Positions 24,975 through 35,668 of a stretch of 64,000 bases of DNA are shown here, piece after piece. How positions within the stretch are numbered: the stretch's first letter is position 1; each line of letters opens with the position of its first letter. The notes under the pieces were generated by a model. That model was given only the letters and a program-made list of their open reading frames with translations. It was not told where the DNA came from and ran no database searches. This DNA comes from Sipunculus nudus (lineage: Eukaryota > Annelida > Sipuncula > Golfingiida > Sipunculidae): positions 12,461,508 through 12,525,507 of the forward strand of contig CM049313.1 of assembly GCA_026874595.1 (NCBI GenBank), written 5' to 3'. The translations under genes were made by a program, and so were the position numbers.

Positions 24975-24979
<5 letters not shown>
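23674..24979. other. Unassigned AT-rich sequence
   Basis: No gene is recognised. It has a short TA tract at about 23771-23789, an interrupted C run at 23990-24011 and a small palindrome, GGCGTTCGAGCGCC, at about 24628. An AATAAA at about 24921 could be a polyadenylation signal, but no exon is defined. Confidence 0.4.
23990..24011. repeat. Interrupted poly-C run
   Basis: Twenty-one C residues with a single T interruption, followed by a short CACACA stretch. Confidence 0.9.

Positions 24980-25020
<41 letters not shown>
24980..25020. repeat. TA microsatellite, left of pogo-like end
   Basis: An alternating TA tract that abuts the pogo-like terminal fragment at 25021. Confidence 0.95.
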
Positions 25021-25022
<2 letters not shown>

Positions 25023-25083
25023 CTATCTTGTCCGTTATAGCCAGTTGTCCGCCTAAGTGAGGTGTCCGTTAGACCAGTTTTCA

Positions 25084-25086
<3 letters not shown>
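25021..25086 (-). mobile_element. pogo/Tigger-like terminal fragment
   Basis: Read on the minus strand from 25086, the fragment starts CAGTGAAAACTGGTCTAACG and continues through two related words (ACTGGTCTAACGGACA and ACTGGCTATAACGGACA). A CAGT start next to a TA dinucleotide, with repeated CTAACGGACA words, resembles pogo/Tigger-type Tc1-mariner ends. Only about 66 bp remain. TA tracts sit on both sides, so the TA target duplication may have expanded into microsatellites. Family naming is from memory of TIR style. Confidence 0.55.

Positions 25087-25130
<44 letters not shown>
25087..25130. repeat. TA microsatellite, right of pogo-like end
   Basis: A perfect alternating TA tract of 44 bases, directly after the pogo-like terminus. 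Confidence 0.95.
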
Positions 25131-25132
<2 letters not shown>

Positions 25133-25786
25133 AATTAACTGTACCGTTAATGAGAGGGCAGTCAGATTTGGCACGGCAGTTGCACACCCTTTGATGCGTG
25201 GATTCTTTTTGTAGCCTTTCAGATAGTATTCTTGTATTGTGGCTTAGGATTATTGATTTAACGTTCTTCGTGCAGCTGTGGCTGATTCTCAGATCATTTT
25301 ATTGATTTTTTTTTTTTTTGAAAGGCAACAAAAAGAATCATTGGATTGACTAGAGGCTCCTCTAAACAAAGGTATTACAACCACAATTAATATTTCAAAC
25401 ATAAGACATACTAAAACAAAAAGGGCACGCAAACATGTATGTGCCCTGAAAGAAATGCCACAAGTTCCAGCATCATTTGGTCTATAATCCATCAGTCAAA
25501 CACATTCATGACCTCTCACATCAATGCAACTAGTGTTTGGCCGAGAAACTGTCAATCATTAGCTCCAAATAAAAGATCATACCGAACAAACATTCCGAAA
25601 TTTTTCCGAAAAAGGCCACCCAACCGTGTGTGAAGAAGAAATAAAAAAAACGATATCGCAGTTGTTGAATTTCAGTCACCTGATGAACGGATGAGGCGAA
25701 AAACAGCGGTAGTGACTCAGATCTCACACATATCTTAAATATATATATTGTTGACTTAAGCGGATAAGATAGTATTGAGTATTTAA
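25131..25786. other. Unassigned; partial remnant of the 1 kb tandem unit
   Basis: Mostly unassigned. Around 25661-25700, ATTTCAGTCACCTGATGAAC resembles the AATTCAGTCACTTGAAGAAC segment at about 28030, so a degenerate earlier copy of the tandem unit may lie here. A 101-codon minus ORF (25530-25835) is not recognised. Confidence 0.35.
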
Positions 25787-25862
25787 TACTACGACGTGTG
25801 TCAGACGTTTGAGAGTCGTATGAGGGACACAACAATAACTAACCGATATAACCTATGGAAAC
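25787..25862 (+). repeat. 1 kb tandem unit, copy 1, left part
   Basis: Matches 29018-29090 closely: ACGTGTGTC, then GTTTGAGAGTCGT, then GAGGGACACAACAATA and CCGATATAACCT. In copy 2 this segment runs straight into the unit body. Here it is separated from its body (28005-29017) by about 2.14 kb of inserted DNA. Confidence 0.75.
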
Positions 25863-26020
25863 ATATATAACCTGTTATTGTGCATCTAGAAACCATATAT
25901 GTATATGTTACATCATTACATTCTATGACCATTGTTACACAATTTTACGGGTATTACTATGGGTGTTTTTGTCTAGTCACATATAGAAATTTCTCAGTGG
26001 TATGCCACATAGGTTTCTAG
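25863..26020 (+). mobile_element. LINE-like insertion, left part
   Basis: AT-rich sequence present between the two halves of tandem-unit copy 1 and absent from copy 2. With 27562-28004 it would form one insertion that was later split by the hAT element. No coding motif is visible. Confidence 0.4.
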
Positions 26021-26399
26021 CAGACATGGGTCGAATACAGGAAAAATGTATTCGAATACGAATACGAATACAGCAGGGGTACACGAATACGAATACGAAT
26101 ACAAATACTCCAAAACAGAAATGTATTCGAATACGAATACGAATACAAATATAAATGTATTCATGAATATCAATATGAATACAATTGACTGAAACAAAAA
26201 GAAACTATCAAGTATCATTTTTGTTTAATACTACTTATTGCAATCATCATATATTCACCCTTGCAAAATGTATTTAAGTCCAAAATTCAAAATGTTCATG
26301 TAATCCACTGTGTATGCATTAATTTCCATACCACATAATGATGGAGTATTATTTATTATGGAAGTTTGTTACACAAAATATATAAATGAATGTTCCTTT

Positions 26400-26852
26400 C
26401 AGGGTTGGGGCCAGGTACTTGTACCTTTACCTAGGTACACAATTCAGAGCACCTGTATCTGTGCCTGTACCTGGCTGTCATGAGTAGGAAGTACCCTGTA
26501 CCAGTACCTGGAACTAAAGTTGCTGTACCTGGTATAGGGTACTCCAGGTACAATTTTGATACTGGTACTTGAAATGGACACCAGGCTTTAATCAATGGCG
26601 TGTACAAAGCTGTCACCCCTGTCAGGGCAGTTAGCCATCTTAGGCAGGGGTAATTACCAAGCATTCATCCTTGCTGCCTTTGTAGCTAGCTACCTGGCTA
26701 GCAAGCTGGTCAACCTCCAGCCTCTTGAACTGGAAGTTCATTGCAGCATTACATTATCAGCACAAGTATACAGCAACCAACAAAGGATATACATGTATAC
26801 TGGGGTTTGCCTACATGCCCCATGTCCATAGTTGGCTCATATGTACAATGAA
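26400..26852 (+). repeat. Internal direct repeat of hAT element, copy 1
   Basis: Starts CAGGGTTGGGGCCAGGTACT and is rich in GGTACCTG-like words. It shares with copy 2 the ordered words TAGGTACACAATTCA, AATGGACAYCAGG and GGAAGTTCATTG, and both contain a KNKGCATTA..ATCAG segment. The start resembles the terminus of the MITE at 611, so a second hAT-type end may be captured here. Confidence 0.75.
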
Positions 26853-27130
26853 CAGGGTTGGGGCCAGTTACTTGTGCCTGTATCTAGGTACACAATTCAT
26901 GTAATGTGATTAACAGGTTTAACAAGATACTGGAATGGACATCAGGTTTGGTCAAGTAAGGGCTATTACCTAGACCAGACAGTGGTAAGTACTAAGCTTT
27001 CGACCCTTTGAGTGGACTTGGGCTTGTAGAATGCTGGCCTAGCTACCTCCAGCCTCTACAAAGGAAGTTCATTGTGGCATTATCAGACATAAAGGGTACG
27101 GAGCAAAGGATATGAACAGCATTGCTTGCC
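26853..27130 (+). repeat. Internal direct repeat of hAT element, copy 2 (shortened)
   Basis: Starts CAGGGTTGGGGCCAGTTACT, 453 bp after copy 1, and follows the same order of words with deletions. The right edge is approximate. Confidence 0.7.
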
Positions 27131-27561
27131 CCACCTGTTTTCTGGTATGTTTAACGAACATTGGTGTAGGATGAATGTAGAAGTTAAAAGAGGGTCTGAC
27201 ACATCACAAAATAAACACATTAATATTAATTTAATATGAAAAAAGAAAAAATGTCAAAATGTGTAAATAAGATTGTAAATGTGCATGTATTAAGTGGGTC
27301 AGAATCAATCACTGTTGAAATAATGGCACATTTTTCCAAATGGATAAAGGACAAAAGGTAAACAACATTAATGTATACTGCATGTATTCATGAAACGTAT
27401 TCATTAATGTGAATACTTCTGCAATGTATTTGAATACGAATACAAATACTTTTGTACTTTTTACAAATGTATTCGAATACGAATACGAATACTGAAAATA
27501 CCTGTATTCAAATACAATGAATACGAATACTGAATACGAATACCCCATGTCTGGTTTCTAG

Positions 27562-28004
27562 TCATTTAAACTATACCAATTTTTTTGATAATTTTAGTTT
27601 ATAATTTTTCCGTTTTTATGATGGATACTTTGCCTAGTCATCACCTAGTCATTAATGTATTGTTGTTCTGTATTCTAAAATATATTTGGTATGATCAGTC
27701 CTGTATACACACTGTTTCTAAAAATATAGCAATATTTTTTATGATATGTAGTCTTTAATTATTTATCACATCTATTCTTAATATTATTGTTTATTAAATT
27801 ACTAATTGTATTTTAATTAATTACTAGGAATTCCTTGCATGCCCTTTTCTAATGTATAAATTTCACCACAAGGACAATTATGGAAATAGTTTGTTTTCAA
27901 CTTTTAAGTGTTATCCTTAGTTTTGTCAAGAAACTGTATTTTATAATGAATGTTTCTTTGATATGCGTGTATCTGTCTACCTAAATAAAACCAATCAATC
28001 AAAA
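27562..28004 (+). mobile_element. LINE-like 3' tail, right part of split insertion
   Basis: AT-rich sequence ending CTACCTAAATAAAACCAATC followed by AATCAA, a polyadenylation-type signal plus a short CAAT tandem tail as at non-LTR 3' ends. It continues 25863-26020 across the hAT element and ends where the body of tandem-unit copy 1 resumes. No ORF is recognisable, and a target-site duplication was not found. Confidence 0.5.
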
Positions 28005-29017
28005 GCTGCGGATCAAGACCTACAAATGAAATTCAGTCACTTGAAGAACTCACGAAGGTTTTTTTTACGTTTGTGCAAAATGTGATTAGATCAATTTCAG
28101 CTTATTGCAACATAACCAAAACTGGGGTTATAATTATGTAATAACGTTAACTGTAATAGCTTAATTTTGTAGAAATAGTGAATGAAGAAATATTTTGAAA
28201 TTACTTTTAACACTTGATCTTGGTTGATTTCCACAATATCTTGTTGCCATTAAATCATTAATTATATTTGTTGATGTATATTTTTTGGTTCAAAAATAAG
28301 GTTGTTTTGAGGATGGTATTATTCATTTGATTTATTATATCTGACGCTATAAACTGTTGATTTATTCTCTGCTAGATTTAACTCCTCTTTCTCTCTCTCT
28401 CTCTTTCTCATTCTCTTTCTCTTTTCTTTTTTGATATTTTCAAAAACTAGGTAGGTTTTATGCTACCAGACACAGGTGTTAATAACATTTTATTATTCAT
28501 AATAAACTAATTATTTATTTCTTTATATAGAACCATTTTGGGCAGTGTGTCAGTGTGAAGCAAGCATACCTGATAGATTAATCAACTGCTCCATTTTCAT
28601 TACAGTGAATGCTATATTTAATTAACCTTTTGTCAGTTCTATTTGTAATAAATCCAAGAATCACACAAAATTGTAGCCTACACTGCAGATATGGTGTATG
28701 ATTATGTTTAAGGGGTGCGGTACTCATGGGGTAGGAAGACGAAAACCAGCAGAAGTGCAAGTACTTACCCTTAATACGATAGCGATGAGACGAGGTTGGA
28801 CGGTAGGAAAATTAACGAGTGAAAAAAATACCTGGAGCTTTAAGGTAATGACAATGCCATAAAAGAACTTGAATTTGGGCTTTGACATATTAGAGGTTTA
28901 ACTGACGTTGAATTAATGAAAATCCGCACATATTGAAGATATGAAAAAAAGTTTAGTGATGCTTATTACGTATTTTTGCTCCGTTCTAGCAAATTATTAT
29001 AGAAATAGTTAGAGATA
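28005..29017 (+). repeat. 1 kb tandem unit, copy 1, body
   Basis: Aligns along its whole length with 29091-30055: GTTTGTGCAAAATKTGATTAG, TATCTGACGCTATAAACTG-like words, a CT-rich tract, ACCATTTTGGGCAGT, GCATACCTGAT, TTTAATTAACCTTTTGT and TTTGCTCCGTTCTAGCAA. No open frame persists across copies. The nature of the unit is unknown. Confidence 0.8.
28384..28430. repeat. CT-rich tract in tandem unit copy 1
   Basis: Interrupted CTCTCT and CTTTCT repeats at the same relative position as the purer CT tract in copy 2. Confidence 0.85.
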
Positions 29018-29440
29018 CTATGACGTGTGTCCGTTGTTTAAGAGTCGTTTGAGGGACACAACAATAGCTGACCGATATAACCTGTGCAAACAAAATAAGC
29101 TACAGATCACGACCAACAAAAAAAAATCCAGTCGCCTGAGGAGCGCACGATGGTTTCCTTCGCGTTTGTGCAAAATTTGATTAGATCATTTTCAGCTCAA
29201 CGAAACCTAACCAAAAATAGGGTGATAATGATTTGTAATATCGTTAACTGGTAATATTTTTAATTTGTAGACATATTTTGTGAATGAAAGAATATTTTGA
29301 AATGCTTTTAACACTTGATCTTTGTTAATATATTAATCTATTCGAATATTTATTTTTTTGGCTCAAGCGCAAGGGTGTCATTCATTAGATTTGTTTATAT
29401 GACGCTATAAACTGTTGATGTATTACTCCTTGCTGGATAA

Positions 29441-29483
<43 letters not shown>

Positions 29484-30055
29484 GGTATTTTCAAAAACTA
29501 GATTTTATGCTTCCAGACACAGATATTAATAAAATTTCATTACTCAATATATTAATTTAATTATATGTAGAACCATTTTGGGCAGTTCATGAGTGTGGAG
29601 CAAGCATACCTGATTAAATTAATCAACTGCTTCATATTCATAACAGTTAAAGCTATGTTTAATTAACCTTTTGTAAGTTCCATTTGTAATGAAACAAAGA
29701 ATCACACCAATATTTCATGTACTGCAAATACCCGATATGGTGTAAGATAATGTTTAAGGTGTGCAGTAATCATGCAATAGGGAGAAAAAAAACCAGAACA
29801 AGTGCACTTACCTACTCTGAATACGACAGCGGTGAAACGAGGTCGGACAGTAGGAAAATTGACGAGTAAAAACAAATACCATGGAACATTAAGGTAATAA
29901 CTATGTCATAAAAGAAATTGAATTTGCGCTATGACAAATTAGAGGTTTAATTGACGTTGAATAAATGATAAGTGGCAAATAGTGAAGATATGACAAAAAG
30001 TTAAATGATATTAATTACGTATATTTTGCTCCGTTCTAGCAATAGGATTATAGAC
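29018..30055 (+). repeat. 1 kb tandem unit, copy 2 (uninterrupted)
   Basis: Includes the segment matching 25787-25862 directly joined to the body matching 28005-29017, so it shows the pre-insertion structure of copy 1. The copies have diverged by substitutions and small indels, indicating age. Confidence 0.8.
29445..29478. repeat. CT microsatellite in tandem unit copy 2
   Basis: A pure CT dinucleotide tract of about 34 bases. Confidence 0.95.
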
Positions 30056-30335
30056 CTTATGATGATTGTGGTTTTCCTGTGGTGAGGTTAAATATTTAGA
30101 TAAATTTTGACGAATGATATTTTAACTATAAATAAATTATAAGAGACATTTTAGTTTTCCATCCAAAAGATGAGAAATGTTTTGTTTACAGACTTATTGT
30201 TATGAACTTTCCAAATGGTTAGCGGAATTGCTCTCGGTGAAGTTTTGCTCTTCATTGAAGTTTTACCGTTCTCTGGCAAAATAATTACCGACAATTTGTT
30301 TAAATAATATTAAAATTTGGAATAATTGTTAAATA
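30056..30335. other. Unassigned sequence
   Basis: No gene or repeat is recognised, apart from the TA (30334-30335) that flanks the next element. Confidence 0.4.
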
Positions 30336-30506
30336 CGGTGAAGCCTCGATCGATATTACGACCACTAACGGCACCATAATATGGTGGCCGCATTTTCAGT
30401 TGGTCATCTAAGCGACGTCTGACATAGAAAAACAATAAACAAATTAGGACCATGAAAAAGAGGTCGTTATTTTAGAGTTGCTGCTAACCGAGGTGAGGAT
30501 TTACTG
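30336..30506. mobile_element. TA-flanked Tc1/mariner- or pogo-like MITE, 171 bp
   Basis: The left end reads CGGTGAAGCCTC after TA at 30334-30335. The right end, on the opposite strand, reads CAGTAAATCCTC before TA at 30507-30508. The ends match at 9 of 12 positions, with TA target duplications. The interior has ATTAGGACCATGAAAAAGAG and AGTTGG words typical of short pogo-like MITEs. There is no ORF. Confidence 0.6.
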
Positions 30507-31136
30507 TATATGAAACTGAGATGCCCAGTACAGAAGCGCATCATACCGGCCCTAGTTGTTCCGGAAAATCATTTAAAATCAGATTCCATAGCAGCCAAAT
30601 AATTTTAGAAATTAGCGAAACTCACCGGGGTGTGGCAGAAGGTGGTTTGCCACCGAACCTCCTACGTCCTGGTCCTTTTCTCTGACCAAACATCGTTTTT
30701 AATAGTCAGGGGACGATGTTTTAACTGGACCAATAGGGCCTACTCTGACACCTCAGTAGAATCCCTTAAAACTGCCCATTCACATACCTTTTGAAAAAGA
30801 ATTTATGTTATTCTGGCTTGTGTATATTAATGATCTAAGGGTAATTCTGATTATGAAAAGTTCTTTAACGCTTCCTTGAAGGATATTTAAACTTGTTAAG
30901 CAACAACGTATTTGTTTACACTGCAATGTTCACAAACGGGAAAAACATGTAACCTAGGGTGATAGGTTGCATATATGCAGAGGTAGAAAGGTCACTTGTT
31001 GAAAAATGCCATTTGCAAAGCTCTGGCTTATCTGACTTGCCGCCAGATCTGATGCCTTTGTTGATTTAGTTTTGATTATTTTGGCGGACCCCAACATAGA
31101 ATAAACACATTGATGTAAATTTGAAATAAAAAGTAC
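30507..31136. other. Unassigned sequence
   Basis: No gene, RNA or repeat end is recognised. Confidence 0.4.
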
Positions 31137-31880
31137 GTGGCGCCGGTCTGCAGGAAATGATAAAACATTCGATGATCAATATAAATGCAAAGAATCATGG
31201 CAATCCATATTTTTCAGATATAGAGCTATTGTATCAAAATTTTAATTATTCGGGGATGGGGTCGGGGGTATTGGGGATTTACGAGCCCCGTAGCTCAGAG
31301 GATATGGGTAACAGATACCTTATTTCCAGGTAATCAATGTATTAGTGATTCAGATAAGGAGCTTTTGCACATTTTTTTAATTATTCTTTGGGGTATTTTC
31401 CAGCCCTATAGCTGGAAGGATATCGGTAGCAGAGACCTAATTTCAGGAGATTTTTCATGGACCTGCCGGGATGTAAAGTCAGAAGATTCTAGGTCAAACG
31501 GTTGCGATTTGTGCCCTGTTAACGGACGACCGCTTCATTTGGTTGTCTCAAAAATAGACAAAAAAATTGAAAAATACACTTGGCGCCACTGTGTGTAGGA
31601 ATTGATGAACACTTTATGCATGCAAAGAATCATGGCGATCAATGCATTAGTTATCCAGATACTGGAGTTTTAGTGTCACATTTTTAATTATTCAGGGGGT
31701 ACTTCCGAGCCCAATAGCTCAGAGAATATAGGTCGCAGTGACGTGTTTTCAGGTTTCCAAGGAGATATTTTAAAAACATGTATGGGTATTCAGTGACGGA
31801 CAGACAGCACGACAGACGGACAGACGGACGAAGAGTCATCAGTCAGTGATTTCAGTTAGCTGAGCAAAAATAAAAACCAT
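31137..31880 (+). mobile_element. Pearl/Helitron-like block with three diverged repeats
   Basis: A motif series (TTTTAATTATTC, GGGGTA, GAGCCC.ATAGCTCAGAG, then GGTARCAG and TTTCAGG) occurs at about 31241, 31375 and 31683. A second series, TGGCGCC plus GAATCATGGC, recurs at 31139/31192 and 31581/31629. The block ends in a degenerate GACAGACGGACAGACGGACG stretch (about 31800-31835) and a short terminus, TTAGCTGAGCAAAAATAAAA. Tandem repeats, then an ACGG/GACA microsatellite, then a short 3' end is the pearl layout. The 5' limit is uncertain. Confidence 0.55.
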
Positions 31881-33039
31881 CTTCTTTTTGAACTCCTGGC
31901 ATTAATTTAAATTTAGCTTTGAATTTACAATTCTTTAGATAATGTTTTGTTAAATAGTTTGAATCATCGTGACTCGAAATACCGGAAATAATATAATAGT
32001 AGAGAAACAAGTTTAGCATTGTATTATAGTTAGTATTTAGATTCTACTGTGTATGCAACCGGATACTGTATGTATGTTTCATTCCAACGGCTACATTATA
32101 ATGATTTGAAATAAAAATAGTCAAACATAAAAAGTATTAACGCAGGGTTGTACGCACCGGTCGGTTTTTCCTGTATTCCCGGCATGACGCTAGGAATACT
32201 GTCGTTTTCTTAACAATTGCCTTCGTTCCTCTAATGTTTTTTGGCTGCTGCGACCTGTAGCAAATAGTGTTTTTAACAACATTGTCACGTGACTTGGTAG
32301 AAAGGCGAGAATGATGCAATTTGGATATCCCGCCTCCGCCAGTTCTTTGGGTGATGATACATTAGACCCCGGATATTGTTTTTTTAAAGATAGTGTATAT
32401 TCTAGAGGTTTATATGTTCTTTAACTGAATCCCTGTTATTCATTTTAAAAAAAAATATTGAAGTTTTTAAGAAAATTATTTAGATGCTTGTCATTGTAAA
32501 GCTTGATAAACTCAAAAAAATCATGAGACAAGGATGAAAATCCTTGTATCCTTGTACCCTGACTTCACATAGATAGTCAATACATGTACTCCATTATCAA
32601 CTTAACCCGGCAGTCCAGGTAAACACATACAGATCAGCCGGGCCGTGAGTACAGGCCCTTAACCGCCCACGTGTTACAGCCCAACGTGTCACACAGGACC
32701 AAATAACGGAGAGAATATAAAGCCTCGAGATAAAAGCATTTGTCTACAAATGTACTCCTTAATCATGATAGGTGTCTGGTAATTCTCCGGTCACACTAGG
32801 GGATAAGACAGGTTACAACTATAAACGCTCGGCAATCGTGGAAAGTCACGGACAGATTAAGATGGCCGTACGACAAGTGATGTGCGATCACTGGTGGTTG
32901 TGGACGATCGCAGGAGAAAAATCGGGCACAAAGCGGTCGTTGACCTCGAACAAAAAACCTCACTACGACGTGAGTATGCATAGCCCTATCAGTGCTTTAG
33001 TCTTAGAGTTTGCTACTACAATAAAATTTTTAAATTACG
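31881..33039. other. Unassigned sequence
   Basis: No gene is recognised. A 96-codon plus ORF (32772-33062) has no motif known to me and runs into the MITE-like fragment. Confidence 0.4.
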
Positions 33040-33150
33040 ACAACCAACGGGGGCCTCGATAAAATGATCCCTTTTTCGAGGTGGCCGTTTGATCGAGGTA
33101 TTATGTTAAGGGCAAAAATGAATTGGGACCATGAATAAAAATTGTCGATG
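33040..33150 (+). mobile_element. Fragment related to the 171 bp MITE
   Basis: Contains GGGGCCTCGAT, CGAGGTGGCCGTTTGATCGAG and AATTGGGACCATGAATAAAA. These recall CCTCGATCGATATTACG, GGTGGCCG and AATTAGGACCATGAAAAAGA of the element at 30336-30506. The ends are lost. Confidence 0.45.
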
Positions 33151-34721
33151 AAATTATTCGATCAGAGCTACAAATTAGTTATATAGTTTGGAGCGAGGCT
33201 GTACCCGACCTAAGCGTTGCGACACAAGGTGATGAAGTTTGATGGCTCTGTCCGCGGGAGGAATGACGTCCTAACCACTGCCTTAACTGGCCCGGTCTTA
33301 CCTGGTATTCGTCTGTCGTAGCTAACCGGAGGTTGACTTCAAGCCTTTAAGGTGTTCTCACGACAGTCGCAAAAACATAGTTCAACCACATATGACTATA
33401 GTTACAAGATTGCGTAGGCTGGTCTTCACCTGGTTGATGTTCGAGCAAGAGTTTAACACTATGATGCCGCAACTGTTTGTATATGGCAGATAGCCACAGT
33501 CTGTCACCACGATTGTCTTTTTTACTTTTCACAGGTGTCCATAGCTCAGGTGTGACTGGACCCTTAGTCTGTTTTAGCTTTCTCAGATGAAACCTAGAAA
33601 AGATCTTGTCAAAAGACTAAGCCGGTACACGAATAGGATAGCGGCAGAGATTTTCAAAGTCTTAGTGTAATCGGCGAGATCAACGGAAAAGTCTGAAATA
33701 TATTAAACATATTTTACTGGTCTTGCTACAGCCTGGCAAGCCAGTTCGTGCGTGGGTGATGACGTCAGCACGGAATTAGCACAGGCTATGTGTTAAGCAC
33801 TGCTCATTGAGTCATTTCAGATAATTTAAACCAGATCTAGTTGACTATGGTAACAGCTAGGACACATAGAATTTGAAAGAAAGATGAGAATACGGCACAT
33901 TATATAATAAACATAACCCGAGATCCTGGGTTAAAAAGACATCTTGTAACAAATGGTTGTTGATAACGTGTACGTTAGCTTGAAGAGGCTTATTCCAATA
34001 TCTGTTAATTAAAGATTTATATATCCATAAATTAAAGTAACAATATCAAACGACTAATAGATATCCCTTGAACCTTTAATAAAAATGGGCCAGACAAACG
34101 CCGATCACACCACACACAGGCTATTCGCTTTGTTTATATCCACTTGTTTATAATATTTTGGGGGCCGCCAAGATTATCCAAAACGCATTCAACAAGAATA
34201 TCGTGCTTCAAGTCAAACAGACCAGAGTTTAGCACAGGCGATTTGCAACTAGTAACCCTTCAACTTCCACAAATATGCCACCAACCACTTTAGGTTTCAC
34301 GCTTTTCTTGTTTGTTAGCGTTGCCGCTTCTATTGTTATTAACAGCTTTAAACAACGTCCGGGACTCTAAAACCTACAACAACAGACCGGTTCTGCATTG
34401 TTAAGTTCTTTTATATGTGGCTGTAAATTCGGCATTGCGATATTTGAATTCTGGCCTATGCCTCTTGTTAAATCAAATGTACTTTCCATTTTTATAGTTC
34501 TGCATTTTCTTATAATCATTCATCGGGTGTCTTATGCAGCCGTCCATGAGCTGTAATATTCATTGCATGTGTTTTTTTAACCGGAGTCCATGCGAACGTA
34601 CCTCAGGAATTGCAACATCAATATTCTGTATTGTGAGATATACCACCTGAATGTCCAGTGGCATCAGAGTATCTTCCAGGGTGGGAGATGACTCGAAGAC
34701 ACACTCACAAACACACATATA
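33151..34721. other. Unassigned sequence
   Basis: No gene, RNA or transposon ends are recognised. Confidence 0.4.
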
Positions 34722-34762
34722 TGTTGTTCAAATATATATACATATATATATATACATATATA
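34722..34762. repeat. Interrupted TA microsatellite
   Basis: ATATATAC-type repeats with C interruptions, preceded by a short ACACAC stretch. Confidence 0.85.
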
Positions 34763-35668
34763 CCTTAAATCTGTATGACACATTTCAAATATATATACTT
34801 AATCACAAATATATTATAAATATAGGTATAAGTATATAAATATAAGTATATGGTTTAGAAAATTAGGTATTATGTTTCCAGTATAAGCTCATTTTAAACC
34901 AGGTTAAGATGTAACATTTCAATGTAGACTAATAAATGGAACCAAAGTCTACAATTCTATCTATTATGAATTTCATCTGCAATTTATAAATATTATTCCC
35001 TGAATAGTAAGGGGGTGATTACATTGACCTTCTCCCCTTTCCAAAAAGGTGGGGGATAAGTATACCCCCCCCCCCCACCTTACCACCCCATATATTGTAA
35101 ACACTGAAAAAGCCATGCGTATTACTTTCGATAGGGAGCGTGGAAGTAATTTCTTTTCTATTCTTTCTTTTTTTTTTTTTCTTCTTAGGAATGCCTCAAC
35201 ATGTTTCTTTTTTTATATTTCATATATTTTAATCGCTTTCGTCATCGACATCCCATCATAAATCGAGCTCAAATTGAACTAAATATGCTTCAATGCAATA
35301 TAATAGAAATATATACAAAGTCATTTAACACGAAGACACTTCCAACGACAATCCTCAGATTTATCATCTGGTATTTAAAATAGAGAGTATTTTTACCCAT
35401 TTTTCCACATATTTATGTACTTCTCTTTCTTCTTCTGCTACCTTACGTTCGATTAATTCTTTATCTTTTACATACTTGATAAATATCAAGAGCGAAGGGA
35501 CTCGTCCTTGCTCACGATATCTAAAAATAACGAATATCAATATATCAACTAGAATACGGGTAGTCGACAAGCGACTACATGTATCCGCCTAAATCAGAGT
35601 GGAACGGGTGAAGTGAGGCATGGATTGAGTGGCAAGGGGAAATAGAGTGAAGTGTTGCATATTAGCAT
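34763..35668. other. Unassigned AT-rich sequence
   Basis: No gene is recognised. Holds a C12 run (35065-35076) and a T-rich stretch near 35155-35185. Confidence 0.4.

Larger units (their letters stand above)
26021..27553. mobile_element. hAT-type non-autonomous element with GAATAC arrays
   Basis: The element begins CAGACATGGG and ends CCCATGTCTG, a perfect 10 bp terminal inverted repeat. It is flanked by a perfect 8 bp direct repeat, GTTTCTAG, at 26013-26020 and 27554-27561. CAG...CTG termini with 8 bp target duplications are diagnostic of the hAT superfamily. GAATAC hexamers, interspersed with GTATTC, occupy both inner flanks (about 26045-26180 and 27425-27545), with GAATAC running the same way at both ends. 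The 1533 bp element has no transposase ORF, so it would depend on another copy. Its interior holds two diverged direct copies of a segment starting CAGGGTTGGGGCCAG. Confidence 0.85.
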
